Assembly: GCA_002350625.1 (NCBI GenBank)
Contig: DEFE01000004.1
Coordinates: 18,780-82,779 of the forward strand
Direction: 5' to 3'
Source of the DNA: Lachnospiraceae bacterium UBA2860
GTDB lineage: Bacteria > Bacillota > Clostridia > Lachnospirales > Lachnospiraceae
Length of the DNA: 64,000 nt
Part shown: one piece after another, positions 50,263 to 58,141 of the stretch
Numbering within the stretch: position 1 is the stretch's first letter
How the letters are laid out: every line of letters starts with the position of its first letter
The notes under the pieces: model-generated
What the model was told of the DNA's origin: nothing
Databases searched by the model: none
The model's input: only the letters and a program-made list of their open reading frames with translations
Translations under genes and position numbers: made by a program

Positions 50263-51845
50263 CAGATCTCAAACAGGTCGCTCAGGACTTTGAGCGCGCC
50301 GTCGGTCTCGTGCGCGAGCACCTTCTTCGCGAGCACCTTGCCGAGCTGGACGCCTTCCTGGTCGAAGCTGTTGAGGTTCCACAGGAAGCCCTGGAACATG
50401 ACCTTGTTCTCAAAGTGCGCGAGCAGCGCGCCGAGCGCCTTGGGCGTGAGCTTTCTGCCGATGATGATGCTAGAGGGGCGGCCGCCGGCGAAATACTTGT
50501 TGCGGTTCTCGTCCTCCTTGCCGCAGGCAAAAGCGATGATCTGCGCCGAAACATTGGCGGCAAGCTTCTCCTGGCTCGTGCTTCCCTCGATCACGACGTC
50601 GTCGCTGAACTGGTTCTCCACGAATCCGACGAACTGCAGCGGGATGATCGACGTCCCCTGATGCAGCAGCTGGTAGAAGCTGTGCTGGCCGTTCGTGCCG
50701 GGCTCGCCGAAGATGACCGGGCCGGTCTCATAGTCTACCGGCTCGCCGAAGCGGTTCACGCTCTTGCCGTTCGACTCCATGTCGAGCTGCTGCAGGTGCG
50801 CCGGGAAGCGGGAGAGCGCCTGCGAGTAGGGCAGCACGGCCGTACTCGGATAGCCGAGGATATTTCTCTCATAGACACCGATCAGCGCGTCGAGCATGGC
50901 GGCATTTTCGAGCGGATCCTCGTTCTTAGCCGCCTCGTCCGCCTCATTTGCGCCGGCAAGGATCCTCGCGAAGACCTCCGGCCCGAACGCCAGGGAGAGC
51001 ACCGCGCCGCCGACCGCGGAGGTCGAAGAGTAGCGCCCGCCGATGTAGTCGTCCATAAAGAAGGCCTCGAGATAGCCGCTGTTTTTCGCGAGCGGAGACG
51101 TCTCGGAGGTGACGGCGACCATGTGGTCCGCCGGATCGAGGCCGGCTTTTTTGATCGCGTTCTTGACGAAGGATTCATTCGTCAGCGTCTCGAGCGTCGT
51201 GCCGGACTTTGAGACAAGGATAAAGAGCGAATGCGCGACGTCGATCTCAGAGAGCACGGCGAGCGCGTCGTCCGGATCCACGTTGCTGATGAACTTCGCC
51301 TTCATCTTGAGCGTATCGTTTGCCTTCGCCCAGTTCTCGAGCGCCAGATAGAGCGCGCGCGGGCCTAAGTCGCTGCCGCCGATGCCGATCTGGACGACAG
51401 TGGTAAACTTCTCGCCGGCGGCATTTCTGATCTCTCCGCTATGCACTTTCTGCGCAAATGCCGCAATCTTCTCCTGCTGCCCGACAAAGAATTCCCTCTT
51501 GTTCACGCCGTCCGCGACGACGTCGTCGCCGAGCTGGCCGCGGGTCAGCTGATGAAGCACCAGACGGTTTTCTCCGGTGTTGATGACCGCGCCGTTATAA
51601 AGCTCTTTGTACTTCTCGGCAAGCTCCGCCTCCTTCGCGAGGGCGGCGAGCTTTTTAAGGAGCGCGTCGTCGACGGCTTTGGCGCCGTAGTAATAGGTGA
51701 GGCCCGCCCCGATCGGCACTTTGTAAGACGCCATGCGCTTAGCGCCGTCTTCGCCGGATAAAGCCGTCTTGATGTCCACGCGGGACTCGTCCTTGACGAG
51801 CTTCTTATAGCTGCTCAGCGTGTCCAGATTTTTCCATGAAGCCAT
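50262..51845 (-). CDS. pgi: Glucose-6-phosphate isomerase
   Basis: Glycolytic enzyme converting glucose-6-phosphate and fructose-6-phosphate, 528 residues, two SIS domains. Family text includes FVSKSGTTLETL-like ILVSKSGTTLETLTNESF, VGGRYSSTSAVGG (catalytic loop), NGQHSFYQLLHQGT and the C-terminal NSFDQEGVQLGK with the catalytic Lys. This is the longer isomerase type, not the 450-residue form common in Firmicutes. The ATG at 51845 has a perfect AAGGAGG upstream. A TGA-TATAAG extended -10 is seen at 51877-51885. Confidence 0.95.
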   Translation of the reverse strand: MASWKNLDTLSSYKKLVKDESRVDIKTALSGEDGAKRMASYKVPIGAGLTYYYGAKAVDDALLKKLAALAKEAELAEKYKELYNGAVINTGENRLVLHQLTRGQLGDDVVADGVNKREFFVGQQEKIAAFAQKVHSGEIRNAAGEKFTTVVQIGIGGSDLGPRALYLALENWAKANDTLKMKAKFISNVDPDDALAVLSEIDVAHSLFILVSKSGTTLETLTNESFVKNAIKKAGLDPADHMVAVTSETSPLAKNSGYLEAFFMDDYIGGRYSSTSAVGGAVLSLAFGPEVFARILAGANEADEAAKNEDPLENAAMLDALIGVYERNILGYPSTAVLPYSQALSRFPAHLQQLDMESNGKSVNRFGEPVDYETGPVIFGEPGTNGQHSFYQLLHQGTSIIPLQFVGFVENQFSDDVVIEGSTSQEKLAANVSAQIIAFACGKEDENRNKYFAGGRPSSIIIGRKLTPKALGALLAHFENKVMFQGFLWNLNSFDQEGVQLGKVLAKKVLAHETDGALKVLSDLFEI

Positions 51846-51961
51846 TCTTTTTCCTCCTTCTTTAGTCACAGGGATTCTTATATCATCTCAATCACATAAG
51901 TGCTTGTGTCCGTCTCTGTCACGCACGCGCCTGCCTGATCTGCAGCCGCCTGCCTGTATGA

Positions 51962-53128
51962 TCACTTCATCGGAAAGTGCTTTCCGATCACGTCGATGAT
52001 TTCTTCGAGGTCCGCCACCGGCCGGACGAGCGCGAAGCGGATGTAGCCCTCGCCCTTCGGGCCGAAGGCCGTGCCCGGCGTCCCGACGACGCCGCAGATA
52101 TCGATCAGCGTCTCTATGCAGGAGACGGAGGTGTAGCCTTCCGGCACGGGGATCCACGTGAACATCGTCCCTTCGGAATCCCAGGCGTTCCAGCCGATCT
52201 TTCTTAAGCCCCCGCACAGCGCGTCGCGCCGCCGCTGATACTCGGCGCACTGCGCCTTCACCTCATCAAGAGGCCCGTTCAGCGCGGCAGCCGCCACCTT
52301 CTGATAAGGGTAGGACATGCCGAAATCGTACTGGCTCCGGAGAAGCCGCATCGCATCGATGACGGACTTGTTGCCGATCAGGAAGGAGATGCGCAGCCCC
52401 GTGACATTAAAGGATTTGGACAGGGAGAAAAACTCCACGCCCACTTCCTTCGCGCCCGGCAGCGACAGGAAGGAATAGCCTTCCCTGCCGTCAAAAATGA
52501 TGTCCGAATAAGCGTTGTCATTGATGATCAGGAAGCCGTACTTCCGCGCATAGGCGATGAGCTCCTCGTACATGGCCTTCGGCGCCGCCGCGCCCACCGG
52601 ATTGGAGGGATAGGACACGCACATGTATTTCGTCCGCCGGAGGACGTCCTCCGGAACCTCGCTCAGCTTCGGCAGGAAGCGGTTCTCTTTGACGAGCCCG
52701 TAGTAGTGGATCTCCGCGCCGCCGAACCAGGACCCGGCCTCGTAGATCGGATAGCCCGGATCCGGCAGGAGCACGGCGTCTCCCGGGTTCAAGAGTGCCA
52801 TCCCGAGATGTCCCATGCCTTCCTGCGTGCCGCTCACGGAGATGATTTCATCGACGGAAATGGCAACGCCGTAACGGCGCAGGTAATAGTCCTTCACGGC
52901 CGTCAGCATTTCTTCCCCGTCGACGAGGGAGTAGCGGTAGTTTAAGGGGTCGCGCACCGCCTCCTCGAGCGCCGCCATGATGTGTGCGGGAGGTTTGAAG
53001 TCCGGCGTGCCGATCGAGAGGTTGTAGACTTTGCGGCCCGCTTTGATCAGCGCCTGCTTTTTCGCGTCCATCGCGGCGAAGATGCCGGTGGAGAAATGGT
53101 CGAGCATCGCTGCGTGTCTGAAATCCAT
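51962..53128 (-). CDS. Class I/II PLP-dependent aminotransferase
   Basis: Fold-type I aminotransferase of about 388 residues, cytoplasmic. Visible PLP-site text: YNLSIGTPDFKPP, SGTQEGMGHLGMALLNPGD, PDPGYPIYE, VSYPSNPVGA, NDNAYSDIIFDG and the Schiff-base Lys in FFSLSKSFNVTG. It resembles the LL-diaminopimelate/aspartate aminotransferase group, but the amino donor cannot be told. The start is uncertain: ATG 53128 (AAAGGA 14 bp upstream) or ATG 53152 (eight codons longer, no SD). Upstream, between this gene and fRMsr, lies a striking 114-bp inverted repeat. Confidence 0.85.
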   Translation of the reverse strand: MDFRHAAMLDHFSTGIFAAMDAKKQALIKAGRKVYNLSIGTPDFKPPAHIMAALEEAVRDPLNYRYSLVDGEEMLTAVKDYYLRRYGVAISVDEIISVSGTQEGMGHLGMALLNPGDAVLLPDPGYPIYEAGSWFGGAEIHYYGLVKENRFLPKLSEVPEDVLRRTKYMCVSYPSNPVGAAAPKAMYEELIAYARKYGFLIINDNAYSDIIFDGREGYSFLSLPGAKEVGVEFFSLSKSFNVTGLRISFLIGNKSVIDAMRLLRSQYDFGMSYPYQKVAAAALNGPLDEVKAQCAEYQRRRDALCGGLRKIGWNAWDSEGTMFTWIPVPEGYTSVSCIETLIDICGVVGTPGTAFGPKGEGYIRFALVRPVADLEEIIDVIGKHFPMK

Positions 53129-53171
53129 GCGTGTTCTGTAAGTCCTTTCCATTTTTTGATTCGGGAGCCAT

Positions 53172-53285
53172 CGTATGCCCCACCGAAAATGTATATCGCA
53201 GGCAGACGGCTTCCGCGCCAAGTACTTCTAAGCTAGGCTTGTGCAGATTGTCTGCCTGCGATATACGTTTTTGGCGAAGCATACG
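53172..53285. repeat. Long inverted repeat, 36-bp arms
   Basis: Arms at 53172-53207 and 53250-53285 match in 31 of 36 positions (17 of 17 in the inner part, GTATATCGCAGGCAGAC), separated by a 42-bp loop. All five mismatches are transitions, so half become G-U pairs in the RNA of either strand. No T run follows on either side and no target-site duplication is seen. It lies in the leader of the aminotransferase. Confidence 0.85.
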
Positions 53286-53312
53286 GCCGGCAGGCGAATC
53301 ACAGTAAACTGA

Positions 53313-53777
53313 TTATACCACAATTCGGGCTTCTATACGTTTTGCAAATGTTTTTAGACCTTCTTCGTCTTCCGGAGTGAAGCGGTCAAGGTCCGGACTG
53401 TCGATGTCGAGTACGCCGAAGATTTCTCCATCCGGCCGGCAAAGCGGAATCACGATCTCCGAGCGGGAGGCGCTGTCGCAGGCGATATGGCCGGGGAAGG
53501 CGTGGACGTCCGGGACGCGCTGGGTTTTTCTGTCGCGCACGGCTGTGCCGCAGACGCCGCTGCCGACTTTGATGTGGATGCACGCCGGTTTTCCCTGGAA
53601 GGGACCGAGGACGAGCGTATCGCCGTGGAGGAGGTAGAAGCCGGCCCAGTTGATGCGCGGCAGGGTGTCCATGAGCAGCGCCGACGCGTTGGCGAGCACC
53701 GGGATTTTGTCGGGGTCCGTCTCCATGAGCGCGTCGATCTGCTCGGCAAGAAGTGTATAGTTCACCTGTGTTTCCAT
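53313..53777 (-). CDS. msrC: Free methionine-(R)-sulfoxide reductase (GAF type)
   Basis: Cytoplasmic GAF-domain enzyme of 154 residues that reduces free Met-R-sulfoxide with thioredoxin. The three conserved Cys of the family are present: PACIHIKVGSGVCGTAV holds the first two and HIACDSASRSEIVIP the third; NWAGFYLL and GVLDIDSP are family text. The length is normal. It precedes the aminotransferase on the same strand by about 185 bp, with the long inverted repeat between. Confidence 0.88.
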   Translation of the reverse strand: METQVNYTLLAEQIDALMETDPDKIPVLANASALLMDTLPRINWAGFYLLHGDTLVLGPFQGKPACIHIKVGSGVCGTAVRDRKTQRVPDVHAFPGHIACDSASRSEIVIPLCRPDGEIFGVLDIDSPDLDRFTPEDEEGLKTFAKRIEARIVV

Positions 53778-53996
53778 GGCTGCTGTTCCTGTCTCCTCTT
53801 TACTTATTAGTTCTTCTCAAACGGATACACGAGTCCACACTGCGCGCGCAGCGTGTCGCAGACTCTCAGCCGTTTCCCTTGTCCGTGAGGCGGCAGCCGC
53901 GATCTTAAGCTTCCTCCACCTCCTATAAATCAGTGTACCACAGCGGATACCCCCTGCGCACTATTTCTTATCACGCTCGCATGGTCCGCGCTTTCG

Positions 53997-54005
53997 TGGT
54001 ACAAT
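53997..54005 (+). promoter_or_regulatory. Extended -10 promoter of the rhomboid gene
   Basis: TG-G-TACAAT, an extended -10 (54000-54005), about 40 bp before the likely ACG start. The rest of the gap 53778-53996 has no recognised gene; a minus-strand reading frame ends there with a short Cys-containing tail but lacks a start codon. Confidence 0.5.
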
Positions 54006-54044
54006 AAGGCTCATTAAAAGCAAGAAGCAAAAAGGAGGCTCATC

Positions 54045-54635
54045 ACGCGTACACAGATTCCGCGGGTCACGACCTGCCTCATCGTCATTAATGTCATCGT
54101 CTTTCTGCTCGCCGAGATTATCTCCGGCAGCACCATGCGCACGGACGTCCTCGTCACCTGGGGCGGCGCCGACGTCGCCCGGATTTATCACGGAGAATAC
54201 TGGCGGCTCTTCACCGCAATGTTCGTTCACGCAGGGATCCGCCATTTGCTCAACAACATGCTGCTCCTCTATGTCCTCGGACAGCATCTCGAGTATCTCA
54301 TCGGACCCGTCCGCTTCGGTGTGCTCTATCTCCTCTGCGGCGTCATTGCCAACGCCGCGGCGTATTTCATCTATTTGCGCGGCGGATCGAACGTCGTGGC
54401 TGTGGGCGCCTCCGGCGCGATCTTCGCCGTCATGGGCGCGCTCATCTGGATCGTCATCCGGAACAAAGGCCGCGTGCACGGACTGACGCTGCAGCAGATG
54501 CTGGTCATGCTTGGCTTCTCGCTGTATTTCGGTTTCATGGCGACCGATGTCTCGAACAGCGCGCACATCGCCGGACTCATCTCCGGCTTTCTCATGGGCA
54601 TGCTCATGTATCGGAGAAGGTCTTCCGCATCCTGA
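54045..54635 (+). CDS. Rhomboid-family intramembrane serine protease, probable ACG start
   Basis: Six-helix membrane protease of about 196 residues from this start. The catalytic dyad is visible: Ser123 in VGASGAIFAV and His174 in SNSAHIAGLISGF; FVHAGIRHLLNNM is the oxyanion motif. No ATG/GTG/TTG lies between the SD and the first helix. The first in-frame ATG is at 54135 and would remove helix 1 (CLIVINVIVFLLAEI). A strong AAGGAGG at 54032-54038 sits 6 bp before ACG 54045, so a non-AUG start is likely; ATC at 54042 is the alternative. It starts from its own promoter and precedes the HIT gene by 40 bp. Confidence 0.82.
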   Translation, partial: TRTQIPRVTTCLIVINVIVFLLAEIISGSTMRTDVLVTWGGADVARIYHGEYWRLFTAMFVHAGIRHLLNNMLLLYVLGQHLEYLIGPVRFGVLYLLCGVIANAAAYFIYLRGGSNVVAVGASGAIFAVMGALIWIVIRNKGRVHGLTLQQMLVMLGFSLYFGFMATDVSNSAHIAGLISGFLMGMLMYRRRSSAS

Positions 54636-54675
54636 GCAAAACACACTTTCAACTGCATAAGGAGGTATTTTATTC

Positions 54676-55092
54676 ATGTCTGACTGTATCTTCTGCAAAC
54701 TCGCAAACGGAGAAATCCCGACGGCAAAGCTTTACGAAGACGACGACTTTTCCGTCATCCTCGACGCGAATCCCGCGACGAAAGGGCACGCGCTCATTCT
54801 GCCGAAAGCACACTACGCGGACATCACGGAGATGCCCGAAGAGCTGACGGCCAAGGCATTTGTGCTGGCTAAAAAGATGGGTTCGCACCTCAAGGAAACC
54901 CTCGAGGCGGACGGCTTAAACATCGTGCAGAACAACGGGGAGAAAGCCGGCCAGACCGTCTTCCACTTCCACATCCACCTGATTCCGCGCTACGCGGACG
55001 GTCCCTGCATCGTCGCGAACTGGGTGCAGAACCCGCTCTCCGATGAGACCCGCGAAGAGGTGATCACGAAGGCGAGCGTGAAGGCGCTCTGA
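54676..55092 (+). CDS. HIT-family nucleotide-binding protein (Hint type)
   Basis: Cytoplasmic histidine-triad protein of 138 residues that hydrolyses nucleoside phosphoramidates or related compounds. The triad is FHFHIHLIPR (about 104-113). It begins DCIFCKLANGEIPTAKLYED, with the two Cys of the Zn-binding subgroup, and has GHALILPKAHYADI. SD AAGGAGG. It follows the rhomboid gene by 40 bp and is probably cotranscribed with it; a strong terminator follows. Confidence 0.93.
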   Translation: MSDCIFCKLANGEIPTAKLYEDDDFSVILDANPATKGHALILPKAHYADITEMPEELTAKAFVLAKKMGSHLKETLEADGLNIVQNNGEKAGQTVFHFHIHLIPRYADGPCIVANWVQNPLSDETREEVITKASVKAL

Positions 55093-55148
55093 TCAAGATC
55101 CGGAACTCTATTCGCCGTAAGCCTCACAGGCTGTCAGAATATAAAGAA

Positions 55149-55182
55149 CGGGACCTGCATGCTTTGCAGGTCCCGGATTTTT
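55149..55182 (+). terminator. Intrinsic terminator after the HIT gene
   Basis: Perfect 11-bp stem CGGGACCTGCA / TGCAGGTCCCG with loop TGCTT, then GATTTTTA. Confidence 0.85.
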
Positions 55183-55203
55183 ATTTCTTATACGGTTTTA
55201 CAC

Positions 55204-55827
55204 TTATGCGACAGATTCTGCCTCAGAAGCAGCAGCTTCCTCAGTCTCTTCCGGCTGGATGGAAGCGCCCATGTAAGCGACGACGCTCTGGAAGCCTTCG
55301 TCAGACATCGGCTTGAAGGAGAACTCAAGGATGTAGCCGGCCTCAGTCGCGAAAGAGATACAAGTCGTATCCGCTTCCGGCATATCATAGCTGACGCAGG
55401 GGATGCCGTTGACCACAAGGTCTTCGATCTTTTCCACGCCTTCGGTCTTCTCAAGCTCAGCCTTGTAAGTCTCAAGATCCATGCCCTGTACGTCCGCATA
55501 CACCACGGAAGCAGCCGCGTCCTCATCCGCTGTCTGATAGTAAGCGATGAAGCCCTGTTCACGATCCTCATCCGTCAGTTCAACTTCCTGAAGGACGTTC
55601 GGCACCCACATCTTGACCGCGATTTCATCGAAGTTCTTGAATTCGCCCTGGCTGATCAGACTCTGGTCAGCGGCTGCATCGAGCGCCTCAATATCTTCCC
55701 AGTGAAGCTCAACAGTCCCTGTGGCTGTGCTCTCAGCGGATTCAGCTGTGCTGTCGTCAGCCATGACGGCGACAGAACCGAAGATCAGGCAGGATGCGAG
55801 CATTCCGGCGATAAGTTTTTTCGTCAT
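55204..55827 (-). CDS. Exported protein of unknown function
   Basis: I do not recognise this family. It is a 207-residue secreted protein with a signal peptide (about 1-23, MTKKLIAGMLASCLIFGSVA then VMA). The Cys at 13 is in the hydrophobic core and not a clear lipobox. The mature part is acidic, with a low-complexity Ser/Glu/Ala start and end, and a middle (about 45-190) that looks like one globular alpha/beta domain with alternating strands and helices. It has its own strong promoter and a GGAGG SD. Its neighbour is another exported protein, so both may act at the surface. Confidence 0.8.
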   Translation of the reverse strand: MTKKLIAGMLASCLIFGSVAVMADDSTAESAESTATGTVELHWEDIEALDAAADQSLISQGEFKNFDEIAVKMWVPNVLQEVELTDEDREQGFIAYYQTADEDAAASVVYADVQGMDLETYKAELEKTEGVEKIEDLVVNGIPCVSYDMPEADTTCISFATEAGYILEFSFKPMSDEGFQSVVAYMGASIQPEETEEAAASEAESVA

Positions 55828-55878
55828 TTTTGTTCCTCCTTGACATTACGTCTGCTTGAATATTTATAATACCGGCAT

Positions 55879-55907
55879 AGTATAGCGAATACCCTTGTAA
55901 AAATCAA
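55879..55907 (-). promoter_or_regulatory. Sigma-A promoter of the unknown exported protein
   Basis: On the minus strand TTGATT (55902-55907), a 17-bp spacer and TATACT (55879-55884). It lies 50 bp before the start codon. Upstream, 55927-55955 holds an imperfect GC-rich hairpin (GAGCAG/CTGCTC, CCGGG/CCCGG), possibly a weak terminator of the acetolactate decarboxylase gene. Confidence 0.7.
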
Positions 55908-55989
55908 TAGCGTCTTCCCGGGCGGAGCAGCCTGCTCTGTTCCCGGCTCTTCCTCAAGGACCGCCTCTGTGTCGGATCTCATGAAATTC

Positions 55990-56859
55990 CTATGATTCCG
56001 ATGTCTCCGCTGTCTCCGCCTTGTGAAGTGCCTCATCCACATTTTTAGCCAGATCCATTTCCTGGAAATCCTCTGCTTCCGCAAGCACCATTTCGAAACC
56101 GTCTGTGGCGTCGATCAGGGCTGTCGCTTTATCGACACTGACCTTAAGGACATGACCGCCGCGGGTCAGATCCCCGGAGATATAGTGAAAGTGCCAGCCG
56201 GCATTGTTCAGTCCGCCCATATAGTCGGGGCAGTAAAGACCAACGATGGTTCCTTCCGCATTCTCATAATCAAATTCCGTCTGGTCGCTGGCCAGCGCCT
56301 CATCCAGCATCCTGTAGGGTTTCTCCTGTTTATATTCGCTACGCACCTTAAGAGCCGGAAACGTTCCGTCGATCCTGACGACATAAAACAGGTTGCTTCC
56401 CTTTTCCTCTACCACAGTATTCAGCTTCGACTGAAGCTCCGCCATATCGGAGATGCCGGACAAATCAAGACTTTCATCCGTATCAAAGAAAGTTACATTT
56501 GAAAACGGGATCTTTTCATCATCAGACGGGATGGCAATACTGCCGTCCGCAAGAGCCTGGTACACAACGCCGTCCAGCACGATCATCTCCCCGTTGACGC
56601 CCTCAAAGGTTCCGATGCCTGTATCACCATGTTCTTTTAATTCTCCCACAGTGATAATACCGTCATAGTATCCCTGCACCAGAGACTGAAGCAGCGCAAC
56701 CTGATAGATGATATCTTTGGCGTCGTCACTCCCGGTTTCTTCCGGAGCCACCCCGGCATCCGCTTCTGTGGCAGTCTCCTGTGTCGAAGCAAACACAGGC
56801 GTCACGGTAAGACTTGCTGCCATCATCAGCAGCAGGCAATTCAAAATCATCTTTTTCAT
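55990..56859 (-). CDS. Alpha-acetolactate decarboxylase with signal peptide
   Basis: Enzyme converting acetolactate to acetoin, 289 residues. The Zn ligands are visible in GWHFHYISGDLTRGGHVL: His223, His225 and His236; GTFEGVNGEM (E86) and a later conserved Glu (E256) fit the family's catalytic set. The start is unusual: a clear signal peptide (1-25, ending VFAST) and an acidic linker, so the mature enzyme would be outside the cell. A cytoplasmic form is the norm, although secreted forms are known in Bacillus relatives. No acetolactate synthase or acetoin genes are nearby. It lies 49 bp after the DUF1232-PPOX gene ends. Confidence 0.87.
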   Translation of the reverse strand: MKKMILNCLLLMMAASLTVTPVFASTQETATEADAGVAPEETGSDDAKDIIYQVALLQSLVQGYYDGIITVGELKEHGDTGIGTFEGVNGEMIVLDGVVYQALADGSIAIPSDDEKIPFSNVTFFDTDESLDLSGISDMAELQSKLNTVVEEKGSNLFYVVRIDGTFPALKVRSEYKQEKPYRMLDEALASDQTEFDYENAEGTIVGLYCPDYMGGLNNAGWHFHYISGDLTRGGHVLKVSVDKATALIDATDGFEMVLAEAEDFQEMDLAKNVDEALHKAETAETSES

Positions 56860-56908
56860 AGCAGTTTTCCTTTTTACCTGTCCGCGCAGTCCATAGTTGC
56901 AGTCATGT

Positions 56909-57826
56909 TCAAAGAAGCGCCTCGCCCTCTCCCATCATCGGGATATCGACGGCCTTCGCATCCTCGAGGTGGAACATCATCATCTTCCGCCCGGTCTGCT
57001 CGTTATATATGTTCTTGAGATTCGGCATGGCCTCGAGCGCCGCAGCCGCGTACTTCGGATCCGTCTCGAAGACAGCCCTGCCCGTATAGCGCAGCCAGTG
57101 GCCGTCACTCTTCGCGGCGACGATCTCCGTCTTCGGATTCGCGAGCAGCTGCTTGTAGACGTCCTTGAAATCACCGACGCCGAACATCAGCTTCCCGTCG
57201 AACACAAAGTGTGCGCCGAGGGGACGAAGCTTCGGCTGATCGCCGTCAGCCGTCGCGAGGAAGAATACGCCGGCCTCCTTGAGGAACGCTTCCACCTTGC
57301 TGACGTCCTTCTGGCTCTTCTTCGCGAGATCGCCGATGATGGACGCCGCCGACTTCTTCTCCTCCGGCTGCACCGCAGCCCTGACATCTGCTGCCGCTTC
57401 TTCCACGGGAGCAGGCTCGATCACATCACCTGCCGCCCGGCCGTCGCGCCACGCCTTATAGGCATTGAGCTCATTCTGTGTGAGCTGAAGCGCCAGCGTG
57501 AGCACGCCCAGATCGTCCGCGATGCCGACGACGGGGACATTGTCAGGGATGATGTCCTTCTTCTTGACAAGATAGATAAAGGAACCGAGGACCGCGAGAA
57601 TCACCTTCGGTGAGACGTTCGTATACTGTCTCGTGATGTAGCTCTTAATCAGCGAGATCATCAGCGGAATATCTGACAGCGCCTGCCCGATCGCCGGCAC
57701 TTCCTGCAGCTTCTGCTCAAGCTGGATAAGAAGGCCGTCTACCTTTGAAGGTTCTTTGACCAGTTCCTGTGCCTCGCGCATGCCGCTCTCAAGCAGCGTC
57801 TTTGCCTGATCCATTGAAAATTCCAT
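56909..57826 (-). CDS. DUF1232 (YkvA-like) domain fused to a PPOX/pyridoxamine-5'-phosphate-oxidase-like domain
   Basis: A 305-residue protein with two parts. The N-terminal half holds a helical region and a DUF1232 motif, VSPKVILAVLGSFIYLVKKKDIIP then DNVPVVGIADDLGVL (residues about 65-110), common in small membrane-linked YkvA proteins. An Ala/Glu-rich linker follows (about 140-185). The C-terminal half (about 190-305) is a flavin-reductase-like split barrel: FLKEAGVFFLATADGDQP, RPLGAHFVFDGKLMFGVG, and YTGRAVFETDPKY, as in heme/flavin-binding PPOX proteins. Function is unknown. The ATG at 57826 has GAGGAG 9 bp upstream; a longer frame to 57937 is non-coding in character. Confidence 0.8.
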   Translation of the reverse strand: MEFSMDQAKTLLESGMREAQELVKEPSKVDGLLIQLEQKLQEVPAIGQALSDIPLMISLIKSYITRQYTNVSPKVILAVLGSFIYLVKKKDIIPDNVPVVGIADDLGVLTLALQLTQNELNAYKAWRDGRAAGDVIEPAPVEEAAADVRAAVQPEEKKSAASIIGDLAKKSQKDVSKVEAFLKEAGVFFLATADGDQPKLRPLGAHFVFDGKLMFGVGDFKDVYKQLLANPKTEIVAAKSDGHWLRYTGRAVFETDPKYAAAALEAMPNLKNIYNEQTGRKMMMFHLEDAKAVDIPMMGEGEALL

Positions 57827-57881
57827 GACTTGTGCTCTCCTCTCTCGTGGTGTGCTGCTCCCGCAGCATTTTATCGATATG

Positions 57882-58058
57882 TTAATTGTAGCACGAATGC
57901 AGGATCTTTGCGGATGCAATGCGCAAATCTTCATCACTCAAATTACCAAGCGATTCTAAGATCTCCGCCGTTTCCTCCTTAGAAGCATCTTCTACACTCG
58001 CCGTCAGATTACGGAACGGATCCCGTTCCATTTTGACAGAAACGTCTTTCTTACTCAT
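57882..58058 (-). CDS. Small protein of unknown function (58 residues)
   Basis: I do not recognise it. The ORF starts ATG at 58058, with AGGAGGG 8 bp upstream and a good promoter before that, and ends TAA at 57882. The protein begins MSKKDVSVKMERDPFRNL and is acidic and helical later (EETAEILESLGNLSDEDL), with one Cys near the end. The last codons (TGC TAC AAT) also read as an extended -10 (TG-C-TACAAT) for the downstream DUF1232-PPOX gene. The SD, promoter and position argue for a real gene. Confidence 0.6.
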   Translation of the reverse strand: MSKKDVSVKMERDPFRNLTASVEDASKEETAEILESLGNLSDEDLRIASAKILHSCYN

Positions 58059-58084
58059 TTCTTTCTCCCTCCTGTTTGGTTTCT

Positions 58085-58113
58085 AGTATATACCGTAAAA
58101 ATCAGGCGGTAAA
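58085..58113 (-). promoter_or_regulatory. Promoter of the 58-residue protein gene
   Basis: On the minus strand TTTACC (58108-58113), a 17-bp spacer and TATACT (58085-58090), about 20 bp before the SD. It lies 29 bp past the end of the DUF6382-FHA gene. Confidence 0.6.
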
Positions 58114-58141
58114 TGCCCTGTTCCGTTCATGTCTGCTCCTT

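Noticed and set aside
53172..53285. Intrinsic terminator or known riboswitch
   Set aside because: No T run after the arms and no match to a riboswitch consensus that I know.
53778..53996. Minus-strand frame ending LRAQCGLVYPFEKN
   Set aside because: No start codon in the open part and no known family; it could be a gene remnant but cannot be supported.
55824..56084. 86-codon minus-strand frame between the two exported proteins
   Set aside because: It overlaps the end of the decarboxylase gene in another frame and contains the promoter of the next gene.
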